From Sphingomonas sp. TZW2008 (GTDB lineage: Bacteria > Pseudomonadota > Alphaproteobacteria > Sphingomonadales > Sphingomonadaceae): DNA of 64,000 nucleotides. Shown piece after piece: positions 54,914 to 62,752 of this stretch (within the stretch, counting starts at the first letter, position 1; the number at the start of each line of letters is the position of its first letter). The DNA is taken from positions 1-64,000 of the forward strand of contig NZ_BDJB01000003.1 in the NCBI RefSeq assembly GCF_002117915.1, written 5' to 3'. Both the position numbers and the translations under genes were made by a program. Below the pieces are notes generated by a model. It was given only the letters and a program-made list of their open reading frames with translations, searched no databases and was not told the origin of the DNA.

Positions 54914-55618
54914 CTAACCGCGCGCCGGTATCTTCAACCCGCGCTGCACCGCCGGCCGCGCAAGCCCGCGCTCCAGCCACGCCGCGACGTTGCGATGCTG
55001 GTCGAACCCTACGAGCGCCCCCGCCTCGTAGAAATTGACCAGCCCGTTGACCCAGCCCAGCATCGAAATGTCGGCGATGCTATAGTCGTCCCCCATGAAC
55101 CACGCCCGCCCGTCGAGCGCCGTGTCCATCACGCCAAGCAGCCGCTTGGTCTCGTCGGCGTAGCGCTGCAGCGGGCGCTTGTCCTCCCACTCCTTGCCCG
55201 CGAACTTGTGGAAGAAGCCGAGCTGGCCGAACATCGGCCCGACGCCGCCCATCTGGAACATCACCCACTGCACGGTTTGCCAGCGGCGCGCGGCATCCGC
55301 CGGCAGAAAGCGCCCCGTCTTCTCGGCGAGATACAGCAGGATCGCCCCGCTCTCGAACAACGCCAGCGGCGCGCCGTCCGGCCCGTCGGGATCGAGGATC
55401 GCGGGAATCTTGCCATTGGGATTGAGCGATAGGAATTCAGGCGATTTCTGATCGTTGATGGCAAAATCGATCAGATGCGCGTCGTACGACAGACCCGTCT
55501 CCTCAAGCATGATCGACACCTTGACGCCATTGGGCGTCGGCAAACCGTAATATTGTAGACGATCGGCATGTTGTGGCGCCCAGCGCCGCGTGATCGCATA
55601 AGTCGAAAGATCCGCCAC
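54914..55618 (-). CDS. Glutathione S-transferase, YfcG/YghU (nu class) type
   Basis: 234 residues, thioredoxin-fold N-terminal domain plus helical C-terminal domain. The start YYGLPTPNGVKVSIMLEE is typical of YfcG-like GSTs that act as GSH-dependent disulfide reductases, with the Thr-Pro-Asn set used in place of the usual Tyr/Ser/Cys catalytic residue. The ESGAILLYLAEK segment is the GSH binding turn. GTG start with GGAGATAGAGG upstream. Confidence 0.85.
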   Translation of the reverse strand: MADLSTYAITRRWAPQHADRLQYYGLPTPNGVKVSIMLEETGLSYDAHLIDFAINDQKSPEFLSLNPNGKIPAILDPDGPDGAPLALFESGAILLYLAEKTGRFLPADAARRWQTVQWVMFQMGGVGPMFGQLGFFHKFAGKEWEDKRPLQRYADETKRLLGVMDTALDGRAWFMGDDYSIADISMLGWVNGLVNFYEAGALVGFDQHRNVAAWLERGLARPAVQRGLKIPARG

Positions 55619-55765
55619 CCTCTATCTCCAATGATTGTTCATCTTCTATTCATTCACTGTGCGACGAACCAATCTTCTGCAATCTCGATCCGACGGCCAC
55701 TCCATTCACCGGGCCGAGGAGCCGATCCATCGCGCGCCACTTGCAAGGAACCCTGCTGCTGGACC

Positions 55766-55793
55766 CTCGTTGCCTATGTGATGCAACAACGAG
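55766..55793 (+). promoter_or_regulatory. 5'-leader hairpin overlapping a Shine-Dalgarno
   Basis: CTCGTTG and CAACGAG form a 7-bp stem at 55766-55772 and 55787-55793, whose 3' arm enters the GAGGAG Shine-Dalgarno of the next gene. An internal GTTGC/GCAAC stem (55769-55773 / 55783-55787) is mutually exclusive with part of it. This could be a simple switch on translation. Confidence 0.35.
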
Positions 55794-55801
55794 GAGTTTT
55801 T

Positions 55802-56365
55802 ATGTACCGTTACGCATTCGTCCTGCTGGCTGCGACGCCGCTCGCCGCACATGCGCAGACTGCCGCACCGGCTCCCGAGGCGGCAACCCAGGCAGCCCCG
55901 GCGACGGGCGCAGCACCCGCAGCCGCCACTGGCGCCGCACCGACCGTCGGTGCCACGATCTATGACGCGCAGGGCGGTGTCGTCGGCACGATCGCGTCGA
56001 CCGACGGCACCAACGCCGTCGTCGATACCGGCACCAACAAAGCCGCCGTGCCGCTGACGTCGTTCGGCACCAGCCCCAAGGGTCCGACACTCGGCATGAC
56101 CAAGGCGGAGCTTGACGCCGCCGCCGGCCAGGCGACCGCGCAGGCGACCGCCGACTTCAAGTCGAAGCTCGTTGCCGGCACCACCGTCTACGGCACCGGC
56201 GGCGCGTCGCTCGGCACGATCAAGACCATAGACGCGCAGTTCGTGACGCTGACGACGCCGAAGGGCGACGCGAAGATCCCGGTCGGCTCGTTCGGCCCGG
56301 GCGCGCAGGGCGTCACCATCGGGATGACGGCGGCGCAGCTTCAGGCTGCGATGGGCGGCAAGTAA
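55802..56365 (+). CDS. Exported protein with two SH3/PRC-like repeats (unknown)
   Basis: 187 residues. Signal peptide MYRYAFVLLAATPLAAHA, then an Ala/Pro-rich spacer and two similar about 60-residue units (ATIYDAQGGVVGTIASTDG and TTVYGTGGASLGTIKTIDA) that look like PRC-barrel or related beta repeats. It is soluble in the periplasm or surface attached. GAGGAG precedes the ATG. Function unknown; it carries its own terminator. Confidence 0.75.
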   Translation: MYRYAFVLLAATPLAAHAQTAAPAPEAATQAAPATGAAPAAATGAAPTVGATIYDAQGGVVGTIASTDGTNAVVDTGTNKAAVPLTSFGTSPKGPTLGMTKAELDAAAGQATAQATADFKSKLVAGTTVYGTGGASLGTIKTIDAQFVTLTTPKGDAKIPVGSFGPGAQGVTIGMTAAQLQAAMGGK

Positions 56366-56386
56366 CGCGAATCTGCGGATCGCGAG

Positions 56387-56413
56387 GCAGGGCGGCACAG
56401 CGTGCCGCCCTGC
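56387..56413 (+). terminator. Hairpin terminator
   Basis: GCAGGGCGGCA / TGCCGCCCTGC form an 11-bp perfect stem with a 5-nt loop, 21 nt after the stop of the exported protein gene. The T tract is weak (ATTTGCC). Confidence 0.65.
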
Positions 56414-56630
56414 ATTTGCCTTGAGCAAGATCAGCTTCGCTACCGATGCCTACCGCAATCGTTATGCAATACGCGCGTCAAGCGCCGAGGCATCCGCCCT
56501 CGACAAATTTGTTGCTTCTCAGCGCTTTTATCGGGAGTTACTCACAGCTCGTGTTGCCCCCGTTTCGCCTTACGCACGCTTAAGTGACAACGACCGCGAC
56601 CTGAGCGCGACCCCGGGCGCAACGCCGCGT
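56414..56630. other. Intergenic stretch with a lower-GC open frame
   Basis: About 215 bases lie between the terminator and the DUF2945 gene stop. A plus-strand frame starting TTG at 56421 encodes roughly 70 codons (SKISFATDAYRNRYAIRA...) of lower GC before running antisense into the next gene. There is no good start or Shine-Dalgarno, so it may be a degraded remnant or chance. Confidence 0.3.
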
Positions 56631-56849
56631 TCAGCCCTTCTCGAGCTCGGAGCCGCGCTTCAGCACCTTGCCGCCGTCGTCCTGCGACACCTCATACGCT
56701 GGATTGTCCTTGGTCCCGTTCTTAACGACCTTGGATCCCTTGATCGTCCGCTGCACGCGCCGCTCGAACTTCTCCTCGACTTTGCCGTGCGCCTTGCCGT
56801 TGCCCCACGACCACGAGACCTTGTCACCCTTCTTGAAGCTGTTCGCCAT
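56631..56849 (-). CDS. DUF2945 / hypervirulence-associated TUDOR-domain protein
   Basis: 72 residues. MANSFKKGDKVSWSWGNGKA followed by VEEKFERRVQRTIKGSKVVK and YEVSQDDGGKVLKRGSEL matches the DUF2945/HVA1 small beta-fold family. Cytosolic, unknown role. GGAGG precedes the ATG at 56849. Confidence 0.85.
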   Translation of the reverse strand: MANSFKKGDKVSWSWGNGKAHGKVEEKFERRVQRTIKGSKVVKNGTKDNPAYEVSQDDGGKVLKRGSELEKG

Positions 56850-56936
56850 TCATCGCCTCCTGTTGGAACAATGAACAACGCGGGCAACCCCGCGGGGCTG
56901 CACGCCGCCGCGCAGAATCGGCAAGGTGACGCTCAA

Positions 56937-59600
56937 TCAGGCGACTTCCTTCGCCGCCTCCAGCGCCGCGCGCACCGCGGCGATTGCGTCGGCCGCCTTG
57001 GCGCCATCCGGCCCGCCGCCCTGCGCCATGTCGGGCCGGCCGCCGCCGCCCTGACCGCCGACCGCCGCCACCGCGCGCTTGACGAGCTCCACCGCGCTCC
57101 ACGTTGCAACCAGATCGTCGGTCACGCCAACGGCGACGGTCGCGCGACCGTCGTTCACGGCCACCAGCGTGGCGACACCCGATCCGATCCGCGTCTTCGC
57201 CTCGTCCACGGCGCCGCGCAGCCCCTTGGCCTCGAAGCCGTCGAGCACCTGTGCGACGAACGCCACGCCGCCCACCGTCTCCGGCCCGGTCGGCGCCGCG
57301 CCGCCGCCCCCGCCAAGCGCCAGCGCCTTCTTCGCCTCCGCCAGTTCGCGCTCCAGCCGCCGCCGCTCGTCGAGCAGCGCAGCGACACGCCCTGGCACCT
57401 CGTCAGGCGTCGTCTTCAGTGTCGCCGCCGCCTCGCGCAGCTTCTCGTCGCGCGCTGACAGGTACGCCCGCGCCGCCTCGCCGGTCAGCGCCTCAACGCG
57501 CCGCACGCCGGACGAGACCGCGCTCTCGCCGACCACCTTGAACAGCCCGATATCGCCGAGCGCGTTGACGTGGGTGCCGCCGCACAGCTCGACCGAATAG
57601 GTCTTGCCATCTTCGTCCGCGCCCATCGACACGACGCGCACCTCGTCACCGTATTTCTCGCCGAACAGCGCCATCGCGCCCATCGCGATCGCGTCGTCCG
57701 GGGTCATCAGCAGCGTCGTCACCGCGCCGTTCTGTCGGATCTTCGCGTTCACCGCCGCTTCGGCATCGGCAAGCTCGGCCGCGCTCATCGCGCTCGAATG
57801 GCTCACGTCGAAGCGCAGCCGGTCGGGCGCCACCAGCGAGCCCTTCTGCGCGACATGCGTGCCCAGCCGCTGGCGCAGCGCCTCGTGCAGCAGGTGGGTG
57901 GCCGAATGGTTGGCGCGGATCGCCGCGCGCCGCGCGACGTCGATCACTAGCTTCACTGTATCGCCGACCTTCACCTCGCCGGCGTCGATCGTCGCGTGGT
58001 GCACCCATAGCTTGCCAAGCTGCTTCGACGTCTCGGCGACCGTCGCGGCGAGCCCGGCGTCGCTGCCGATTGTCCCGGCATCGCCCACCTGGCCGCCGCT
58101 CTCTCCGTAGAACGGCGTCTGGTTGACGATCACGTCGACCTGATCGCCAGCGACCGCCTTCTGCACCCGCGCTCCGTCCTTCACCAGCGCCAGTACCACG
58201 CCCTCGCCGGTATCGTTGGCGTAGCCGGTGAACTCGGTCGTCCCGATCTCCTCGACCAGATCGAACCACAGATCGTCGGACGCCTTCGCGCCCGATCCCT
58301 TCCACGCGGCACGCGCGGCGCGCTTCTGCTCCGCCATCGCCGCGTCGAAGCCAGCGCGATCGACGCCGAACGATTGCGCGCGCAGCGCGTCCTCGGTCAG
58401 GTCATAGGGGAAACCGAACGTGTCGTAGAGCTTGAACGCCGTCTCGCCGGGCAGCACGTCGCCCGGCCGCATCCCGCCGGTCGCCTCATCGAGCAGCTTC
58501 AGCCCCTTGTCGAGCGTCTGGCGGAAGCGCGTTTCTTCCTGTTGCAGCGTCGCCTCGATCAGCGGCTGCGCGCGCAGCAGTTCGGGATAGGCTGCGCCCA
58601 TTTCGGCGACCAGCGCCGGGACCAGCCGGTGCATCAGCGGCTCCTTCGCGCCCAAGAGGTGCGCGTGGCGCATCGCGCGCCGCATGATCCGCCGCAGCAC
58701 GTAACCGCGTCCGTCGTTCGCGGGCAGCACACCATCCGCCACCAGGAAGCCCGAAGTGCGCAGGTGATCGGCGATCACGCGGTGGCTCGCCTGATTGTCG
58801 CCCGTCGTCGCGGTATGCGTCAGCGCGCCCGACGCGGCGATCAGTGCCTTGAACGTGTCGGTATCATAATTGTCGTGGACGCCCTGCATCACCGCCGCGA
58901 TCCGCTCCAGCCCCATGCCGGTGTCGATCGACGGGCGCGGCAGATCGCCGACGATGCTGTCCGCCTCCTGCACGAACTGCATGAAGACGAGGTTCCAGAT
59001 CTCGACGAAGCGGTCGCCGTCCTCGTCCGGGCTGCCCGGCGGTCCACCTGCGATATGCTCGCCATGATCGTAGAAGATCTCGCTGCACGGCCCGCATGGG
59101 CCGTCGCTGCCCATCGCCCAGAAATTGTCCTTGGTCGGGATACGGATGATGCGATGGTCGGGCAGCCCGGCGATCTTCTGCCACAGCTCGAATGCCTGAT
59201 CGTCGGTGTGATAGACGGTCGCGGTCAGCTTGTCGGCCGGCAGCCCCCATTCCTTGGTCAGCAGCGTCCACGCGTGTGTGATCGCCTGTTCCTTGAAATA
59301 ATCGCCGAACGAAAAATTGCCGAGCATCTCGAAGAAGGTGTGATGCCGCGCGGTATAGCCGACATTGTCGAGATCGTTGTGCTTGCCGCCCGCGCGCACG
59401 CACTTCTGCGACGAGGTCGCGGTCGAGTACGGCCGGCTTTCCAGTCCGGTGAATACGTTCTTGAACGGCACCATGCCCGCATTGACGAACATCAGCGTCG
59501 GATCGTTCTGCGGCACCAGCGGCGCCGATGGCACGATCGTGTGGCCGTTCGATCCGAAGTAATCGAGGAAGCTGCGGCGGATGTCGTTCGTCGAGGTCAT
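56937..59600 (-). CDS. alaS: Alanine--tRNA ligase
   Basis: Charges tRNA-Ala and edits mischarged Ser/Gly. 887 residues: class II core ([35 protein letters not shown]), [11 protein letters not shown] (about 563-573) and [13 protein letters not shown] (about 672) in the editing domain with zinc ligands, then the C-Ala coiled coil and glycine-rich end. ATG at 59600. No T-box or leader is evident. Confidence 0.97.
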   Translation of the reverse strand: MTSTNDIRRSFLDYFGSNGHTIVPSAPLVPQNDPTLMFVNAGMVPFKNVFTGLESRPYSTATSSQKCVRAGGKHNDLDNVGYTARHHTFFEMLGNFSFGDYFKEQAITHAWTLLTKEWGLPADKLTATVYHTDDQAFELWQKIAGLPDHRIIRIPTKDNFWAMGSDGPCGPCSEIFYDHGEHIAGGPPGSPDEDGDRFVEIWNLVFMQFVQEADSIVGDLPRPSIDTGMGLERIAAVMQGVHDNYDTDTFKALIAASGALTHTATTGDNQASHRVIADHLRTSGFLVADGVLPANDGRGYVLRRIMRRAMRHAHLLGAKEPLMHRLVPALVAEMGAAYPELLRAQPLIEATLQQEETRFRQTLDKGLKLLDEATGGMRPGDVLPGETAFKLYDTFGFPYDLTEDALRAQSFGVDRAGFDAAMAEQKRAARAAWKGSGAKASDDLWFDLVEEIGTTEFTGYANDTGEGVVLALVKDGARVQKAVAGDQVDVIVNQTPFYGESGGQVGDAGTIGSDAGLAATVAETSKQLGKLWVHHATIDAGEVKVGDTVKLVIDVARRAAIRANHSATHLLHEALRQRLGTHVAQKGSLVAPDRLRFDVSHSSAMSAAELADAEAAVNAKIRQNGAVTTLLMTPDDAIAMGAMALFGEKYGDEVRVVSMGADEDGKTYSVELCGGTHVNALGDIGLFKVVGESAVSSGVRRVEALTGEAARAYLSARDEKLREAAATLKTTPDEVPGRVAALLDERRRLERELAEAKKALALGGGGGAAPTGPETVGGVAFVAQVLDGFEAKGLRGAVDEAKTRIGSGVATLVAVNDGRATVAVGVTDDLVATWSAVELVKRAVAAVGGQGGGGRPDMAQGGGPDGAKAADAIAAVRAALEAAKEVA

Positions 59601-59654
59601 GGCTGTGCGACTTAATCGCCCGATCGCACGCTGACTAGCGCCCTCCTGCGTGCG

Positions 59655-60968
59655 TCAGGCGGCCTGCAACGGGACGCTCGCGGCTCCGTTCGCGGCCGAA
59701 CCCTCCAGCGCCGCGGCGACACCCGCCTCGGTCAGTCCGAAGTCGCCCAGCGCATAGCGGTGGCGCGCCAGCCTGTTATGCTGCGGCCGCTCGAGATAGC
59801 GCGCCATGCGTTCCTCGACGGTAACGGTCAGCGGCACGCCGAGCAGGCGATAGACGCGGCGGATCTCGCCGCGCCAGTCGCCGCCGACCGCCTCGAACCC
59901 GACGTCGATCTGCGCCACGTCCGCTGCGCGGCGCGCCCTCGCAGTTCGTTCCTGCCGCAGCACGATCTTGCGCAGCCACTCGCGCCCGATCCAGTGCGGA
60001 TCGACGGTGTCGCTCTGCGTGCGCATCTGGCTGTATACCAGCGACGCTGACGACGCGACCGTCTCGCTCACCGGCCGGTCGAGGCAGATCAGCCGCGCGT
60101 CGGGGAAGACGTCGATCACCGCCGCTAGATCCTGCGTGAACTGCGGCAGCTTCAACACCATCGGGCGATCGCCGTGGTCGCGCCGCAGCCACGCGGTGAT
60201 CTGCAGCAGGCGGCGGAACTCGGCGTAGATCGGCCGCGCGTCGATTGCCTCGTTCAGCGCGGCGAAGCGCGGCACGCGCCACTGCGCCTCGAACGCCGAG
60301 CCGAAGATCGACACGTTGTGGAAACCTATCTCCTCGTCGGCCTGCGTGGTGCCGGTGGGGTGGATCGTCGCGAATTCGGGATTGAGCCACTGCGCGCAGC
60401 GCAGCCCGAACCAGCCACGCAGCCGCCGGTCGTCGATCGGTCCCAGCCGCCCGCTCGGCAGCGGGTTCCAGCTCTCGAAGAAACGCGTGTGACCGAACCG
60501 GGGGTCGCACGCGAGCAGCCGCTGCATGCGCGTACTGCCCGATCGCATCTGCCCGACGATGATGATTGGGCGGCGGATCGGCTGGGCGAGGATGTCGGGA
60601 TAGCGGCGGCACCAGTCCGCCATGCGCGCCCGGTTGGCGAGCGCAGCGACGATCTGGCCGTGCGCGATGACGGTGCCGAGCGACGTTAGCGCCGCTTCCT
60701 CGCGCAGCGCATCGGTCAATACGTCGAGCCTTGCGCGCCACGCGCCGTCCGCGCCTAGGCCCCCTGCTCCCTTCTCACGCCGCGCCGCCGCGATCAGCGC
60801 GTCGCTCTCCAGGATCGGCCGCGTCGCCCAACCGCGTGCCCACGCCGTCTCGAGCAACTCGTTGGCGCGCGCCCTCCGTCGCGCGGCGGCATCGTCACCA
60901 ACGCCAGGGGAAGAACGCGAGGCATCGGAAAGAAAAGAGGCCGGGGACACGGCGGTAGCTGTCATCAT
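59655..60968 (-). CDS. Sulfotransferase family protein
   Basis: 437 residues, soluble-looking. The PAPS 5'-phosphosulfate loop is VGQMRSGSTRMQRL from about 138, and the 3'-phosphate region is LDRPVSETVASSASL near 290. The family sulfonates small molecules, lipids or sugars. The C-terminal about 60 residues (ARYLERPQHNRLARHRYALGD) fit this group. Stand-alone; substrate unknown. Two ATG starts at 60968 and 60965. Confidence 0.82.
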   Translation of the reverse strand: MMTATAVSPASFLSDASRSSPGVGDDAAARRRARANELLETAWARGWATRPILESDALIAAARREKGAGGLGADGAWRARLDVLTDALREEAALTSLGTVIAHGQIVAALANRARMADWCRRYPDILAQPIRRPIIIVGQMRSGSTRMQRLLACDPRFGHTRFFESWNPLPSGRLGPIDDRRLRGWFGLRCAQWLNPEFATIHPTGTTQADEEIGFHNVSIFGSAFEAQWRVPRFAALNEAIDARPIYAEFRRLLQITAWLRRDHGDRPMVLKLPQFTQDLAAVIDVFPDARLICLDRPVSETVASSASLVYSQMRTQSDTVDPHWIGREWLRKIVLRQERTARARRAADVAQIDVGFEAVGGDWRGEIRRVYRLLGVPLTVTVEERMARYLERPQHNRLARHRYALGDFGLTEAGVAAALEGSAANGAASVPLQAA

Positions 60969-61332
60969 CGGTGAACCGCCGACGATGGCAATTCGCTCCG
61001 CACCACGGCGTCATCGCCTGCGAGAATATAACAGACGTGGATTAAGCGGGGCCGCTGCGCCAACGAGACGGCCGCCCCGATCACCTGATCGGAACGGCCG
61101 TTACAAGTCATATGTCACGCGTCAGATCAGCGATACGCTTGTGAGCTTGGGCACGCCGATTACGAGTAGCGGCAGCGCGATCGTCGCACTGGCGCCGATA
61201 TTAATAGTGGTCCGTGCGACCGCGACGTTCTCGTTCCTGCGAACTTCCGCCGCCTAGACTCTCCAGAGCCTGTCTGTCACGCCTCCCGCGGCAGGCCTAA
61301 GGCCCGCCGCGCAGCGTGATGCCGCACCAGCG
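60969..61332. other. 364-bp intergenic region with a nested hairpin
   Basis: This stretch has no convincing gene. It contains a nested hairpin (61067-61100: ACGGCCG / CGGCCGT with inner CCGATCA / TGATCGG) and, on the minus strand, a TATATT hexamer (plus 61024-61029) 56 nt before the sulfotransferase, possibly its -10. Short weak frames on both strands in 61130-61256 encode hydrophobic, Ala/Val-rich peptides but lack a start codon or Shine-Dalgarno. Confidence 0.4.
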
Positions 61333-61752
61333 TTACTTAGGTTCGCCGTTCACCGTGCGCTCGCGCGTGATGACGGGCTTCTCGCCACGCTGCTTGTAGA
61401 TCGTCATCGAATTCGACCGCACGTCACCGTTCGGGTTGACGTTGGTCATCGATCGCGAGCGGGCGCGCTCGTCGTCGTCGCGTGCCGTCGCGGTCGAGCG
61501 CTGGCGTGCGGTGTTGTTGGCGGTGTTGAAGCGCGCGTTGGCGTCAGTCGTGGCGGTGCCGCCGTTCGCCGCCGCGGCGTCCGCTGTGCCCGACACGCCG
61601 ACGGTGCCGTCGCCGCTCGTGCCGCTGCTCGTCGTGCCTGCCGAAACGTCACCGGTCGTCGGTGAGGACGTGCCGGCGCTACTGGTGTTCGACTGGGCGC
61701 CTGCGGTGCCCGCCAGCATCAGCGCCGGCGCTAAAAGAAGAAGGGTACGCAT
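61333..61752 (-). CDS. Exported Ser/Thr/Gly-rich protein (unknown)
   Basis: 139 residues. Signal peptide MRTLLLLAPALMLAGTAGA, then a Ser/Thr/Gly-rich low-complexity stretch and a basic C-terminal part (TIYKQRGEKPVITRERTVNG). Last of three consecutive exported low-complexity genes. GGGAG is 8-9 nt upstream of the ATG. Confidence 0.65.
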   Translation of the reverse strand: MRTLLLLAPALMLAGTAGAQSNTSSAGTSSPTTGDVSAGTTSSGTSGDGTVGVSGTADAAAANGGTATTDANARFNTANNTARQRSTATARDDDERARSRSMTNVNPNGDVRSNSMTIYKQRGEKPVITRERTVNGEPK

Positions 61753-61756
61753 GATG

Positions 61757-62065
61757 TTACTCCCGTGTGGGTCGCTCATCGATCGTAATCGTGCAGCCGT
61801 CCGCGTCGCGCTTCACGCTGATCGAGCGCGTCTTGCCGTCGGCGCTGCTGGTGCTGCTGGCCGACGATGCGCCGCTACTCGACGACGAGGCGGAGACGGA
61901 ACTGCTCGAGGAATGGCTGCCCGACGATCGCGAGCTTGCCTGTGCCGTACCGGCCGCGTCGTCATCGACCATGCTGGTCTCCACGCGCCCGTCGGCGAAA
62001 TAATGCGTTTGCCGGCACTGCTCGGGGGCAGCCGCGGCAAAGGCGAGGATCAGCATCGCTGACAT
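61757..62065 (-). CDS. Exported Ser-rich protein (unknown)
   Basis: About 102 residues from an ATG at 62065. Signal peptide MSAMLILAFAAAAPEQ, a cysteine after the cleavage site, a run of Ser residues (SSSSSVSASSSSSGASS) and a C-terminal part TRSISVKRDADGCTITIDE with a second Cys. Four nucleotides separate it from the next gene. Role unknown. Confidence 0.6.
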   Translation of the reverse strand: MSAMLILAFAAAAPEQCRQTHYFADGRVETSMVDDDAAGTAQASSRSSGSHSSSSSVSASSSSSGASSASSTSSADGKTRSISVKRDADGCTITIDERPTRE

Positions 62066-62073
62066 GAGAAACG

Positions 62074-62098
62074 GGGGCGGGCCCACTGGGCCCGCCCC
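62074..62098 (-). terminator. GC-rich hairpin between two exported-protein genes
   Basis: GGGGCGGGCCC / GGGCCCGCCCC form an 11-bp perfect stem with a 3-nt loop, 6 nt after the stop of the 62105 gene and 8 nt before the next ATG. There is no U tract; it may be a terminator or an attenuator for the downstream pair. Confidence 0.55.
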
Positions 62099-62104
62099 TC
62101 ATCC

Positions 62105-62527
62105 TCAGTTCTGCGGAGTGGTCTGCGGCGTCTGGGCGTTTGCCGAGCTGTCGCCGAAGACTTCGCCGGTCGAACCGTTGCGGTCGGTCGAGCCATAGGC
62201 ATCCACCGACGTGCCGCTCGACGTCGCGCCGCTGCCGGTCGCGGTGCCGCCGGCTGCTACGCCGCCGGTCGCCTTGGTGCGGTCAGTGTAGATCGAACCC
62301 GCGCCGTACGTTGACGACGAGCTGCCCGACTGGCGCTGCTCACGCTTCTGTGCGCGGTCCATCCGCTTCTGCTGACCCGAACTCATCGTGCCGCCCGAGG
62401 CGCCACCGGCAACCGAACCCTGCGGCGTCGACGCGGCCACGCCACCACCGGCGGTCGTCTGCGCCCCTGCGGTCGCGCTCAGCAGACCAGCGGCGGCAAC
62501 CGTCGCGAACATGGAAGTGATACGCAT
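62105..62527 (-). CDS. Exported Gly/Ser-rich protein (unknown)
   Basis: 140 residues. Signal peptide MRITSMFATVAAAGLLSATAG, a Gly-rich stretch, a short basic helix (QKRMDRAQKREQRQ), then a Gly/Ser/Thr-rich tail. First of three such genes. Strong GGAGAG Shine-Dalgarno and a good promoter candidate upstream. Confidence 0.7.
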   Translation of the reverse strand: MRITSMFATVAAAGLLSATAGAQTTAGGGVAASTPQGSVAGGASGGTMSSGQQKRMDRAQKREQRQSGSSSSTYGAGSIYTDRTKATGGVAAGGTATGSGATSSGTSVDAYGSTDRNGSTGEVFGDSSANAQTPQTTPQN

Positions 62528-62615
62528 TGTACTCTCCGATATTTTGGCCCTCTCACGAGGAGGACAGGCGGAGAAGCGAACGAGCGCAGCGAAGGTTCAC
62601 CAGATGATGAAGAAA

Positions 62616-62643
62616 ATTTTATTAACGAATGTTCATTTTGCAA
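62616..62643 (-). promoter_or_regulatory. Candidate promoter of the exported-protein cluster
   Basis: On the minus strand TTGCAA and TAAAAT lie 16 nt apart, in a locally AT-rich window, about 90 nt before the 62527 ATG. This matches the sigma70-type spacing used in sphingomonads. On the other strand a small 38-codon frame (ATG at 62604) fills the same window. Confidence 0.45.
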
Positions 62644-62752
62644 TCAGACAAGACTGCGAAAGCAAGAACAGCTGCTTCAAACATCATCGCCCGTACTGCA
62701 CAATGACGCCAAAGTCATGACGCAGGCGGAACGTTATTGTCACGTGCTTTCA

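Noticed and set aside
61111..61256. Short hydrophobic frames on both strands in the gap before the sulfotransferase
   Set aside because: Neither has a proper start codon or Shine-Dalgarno, and the two are complementary, so at most one could be real.
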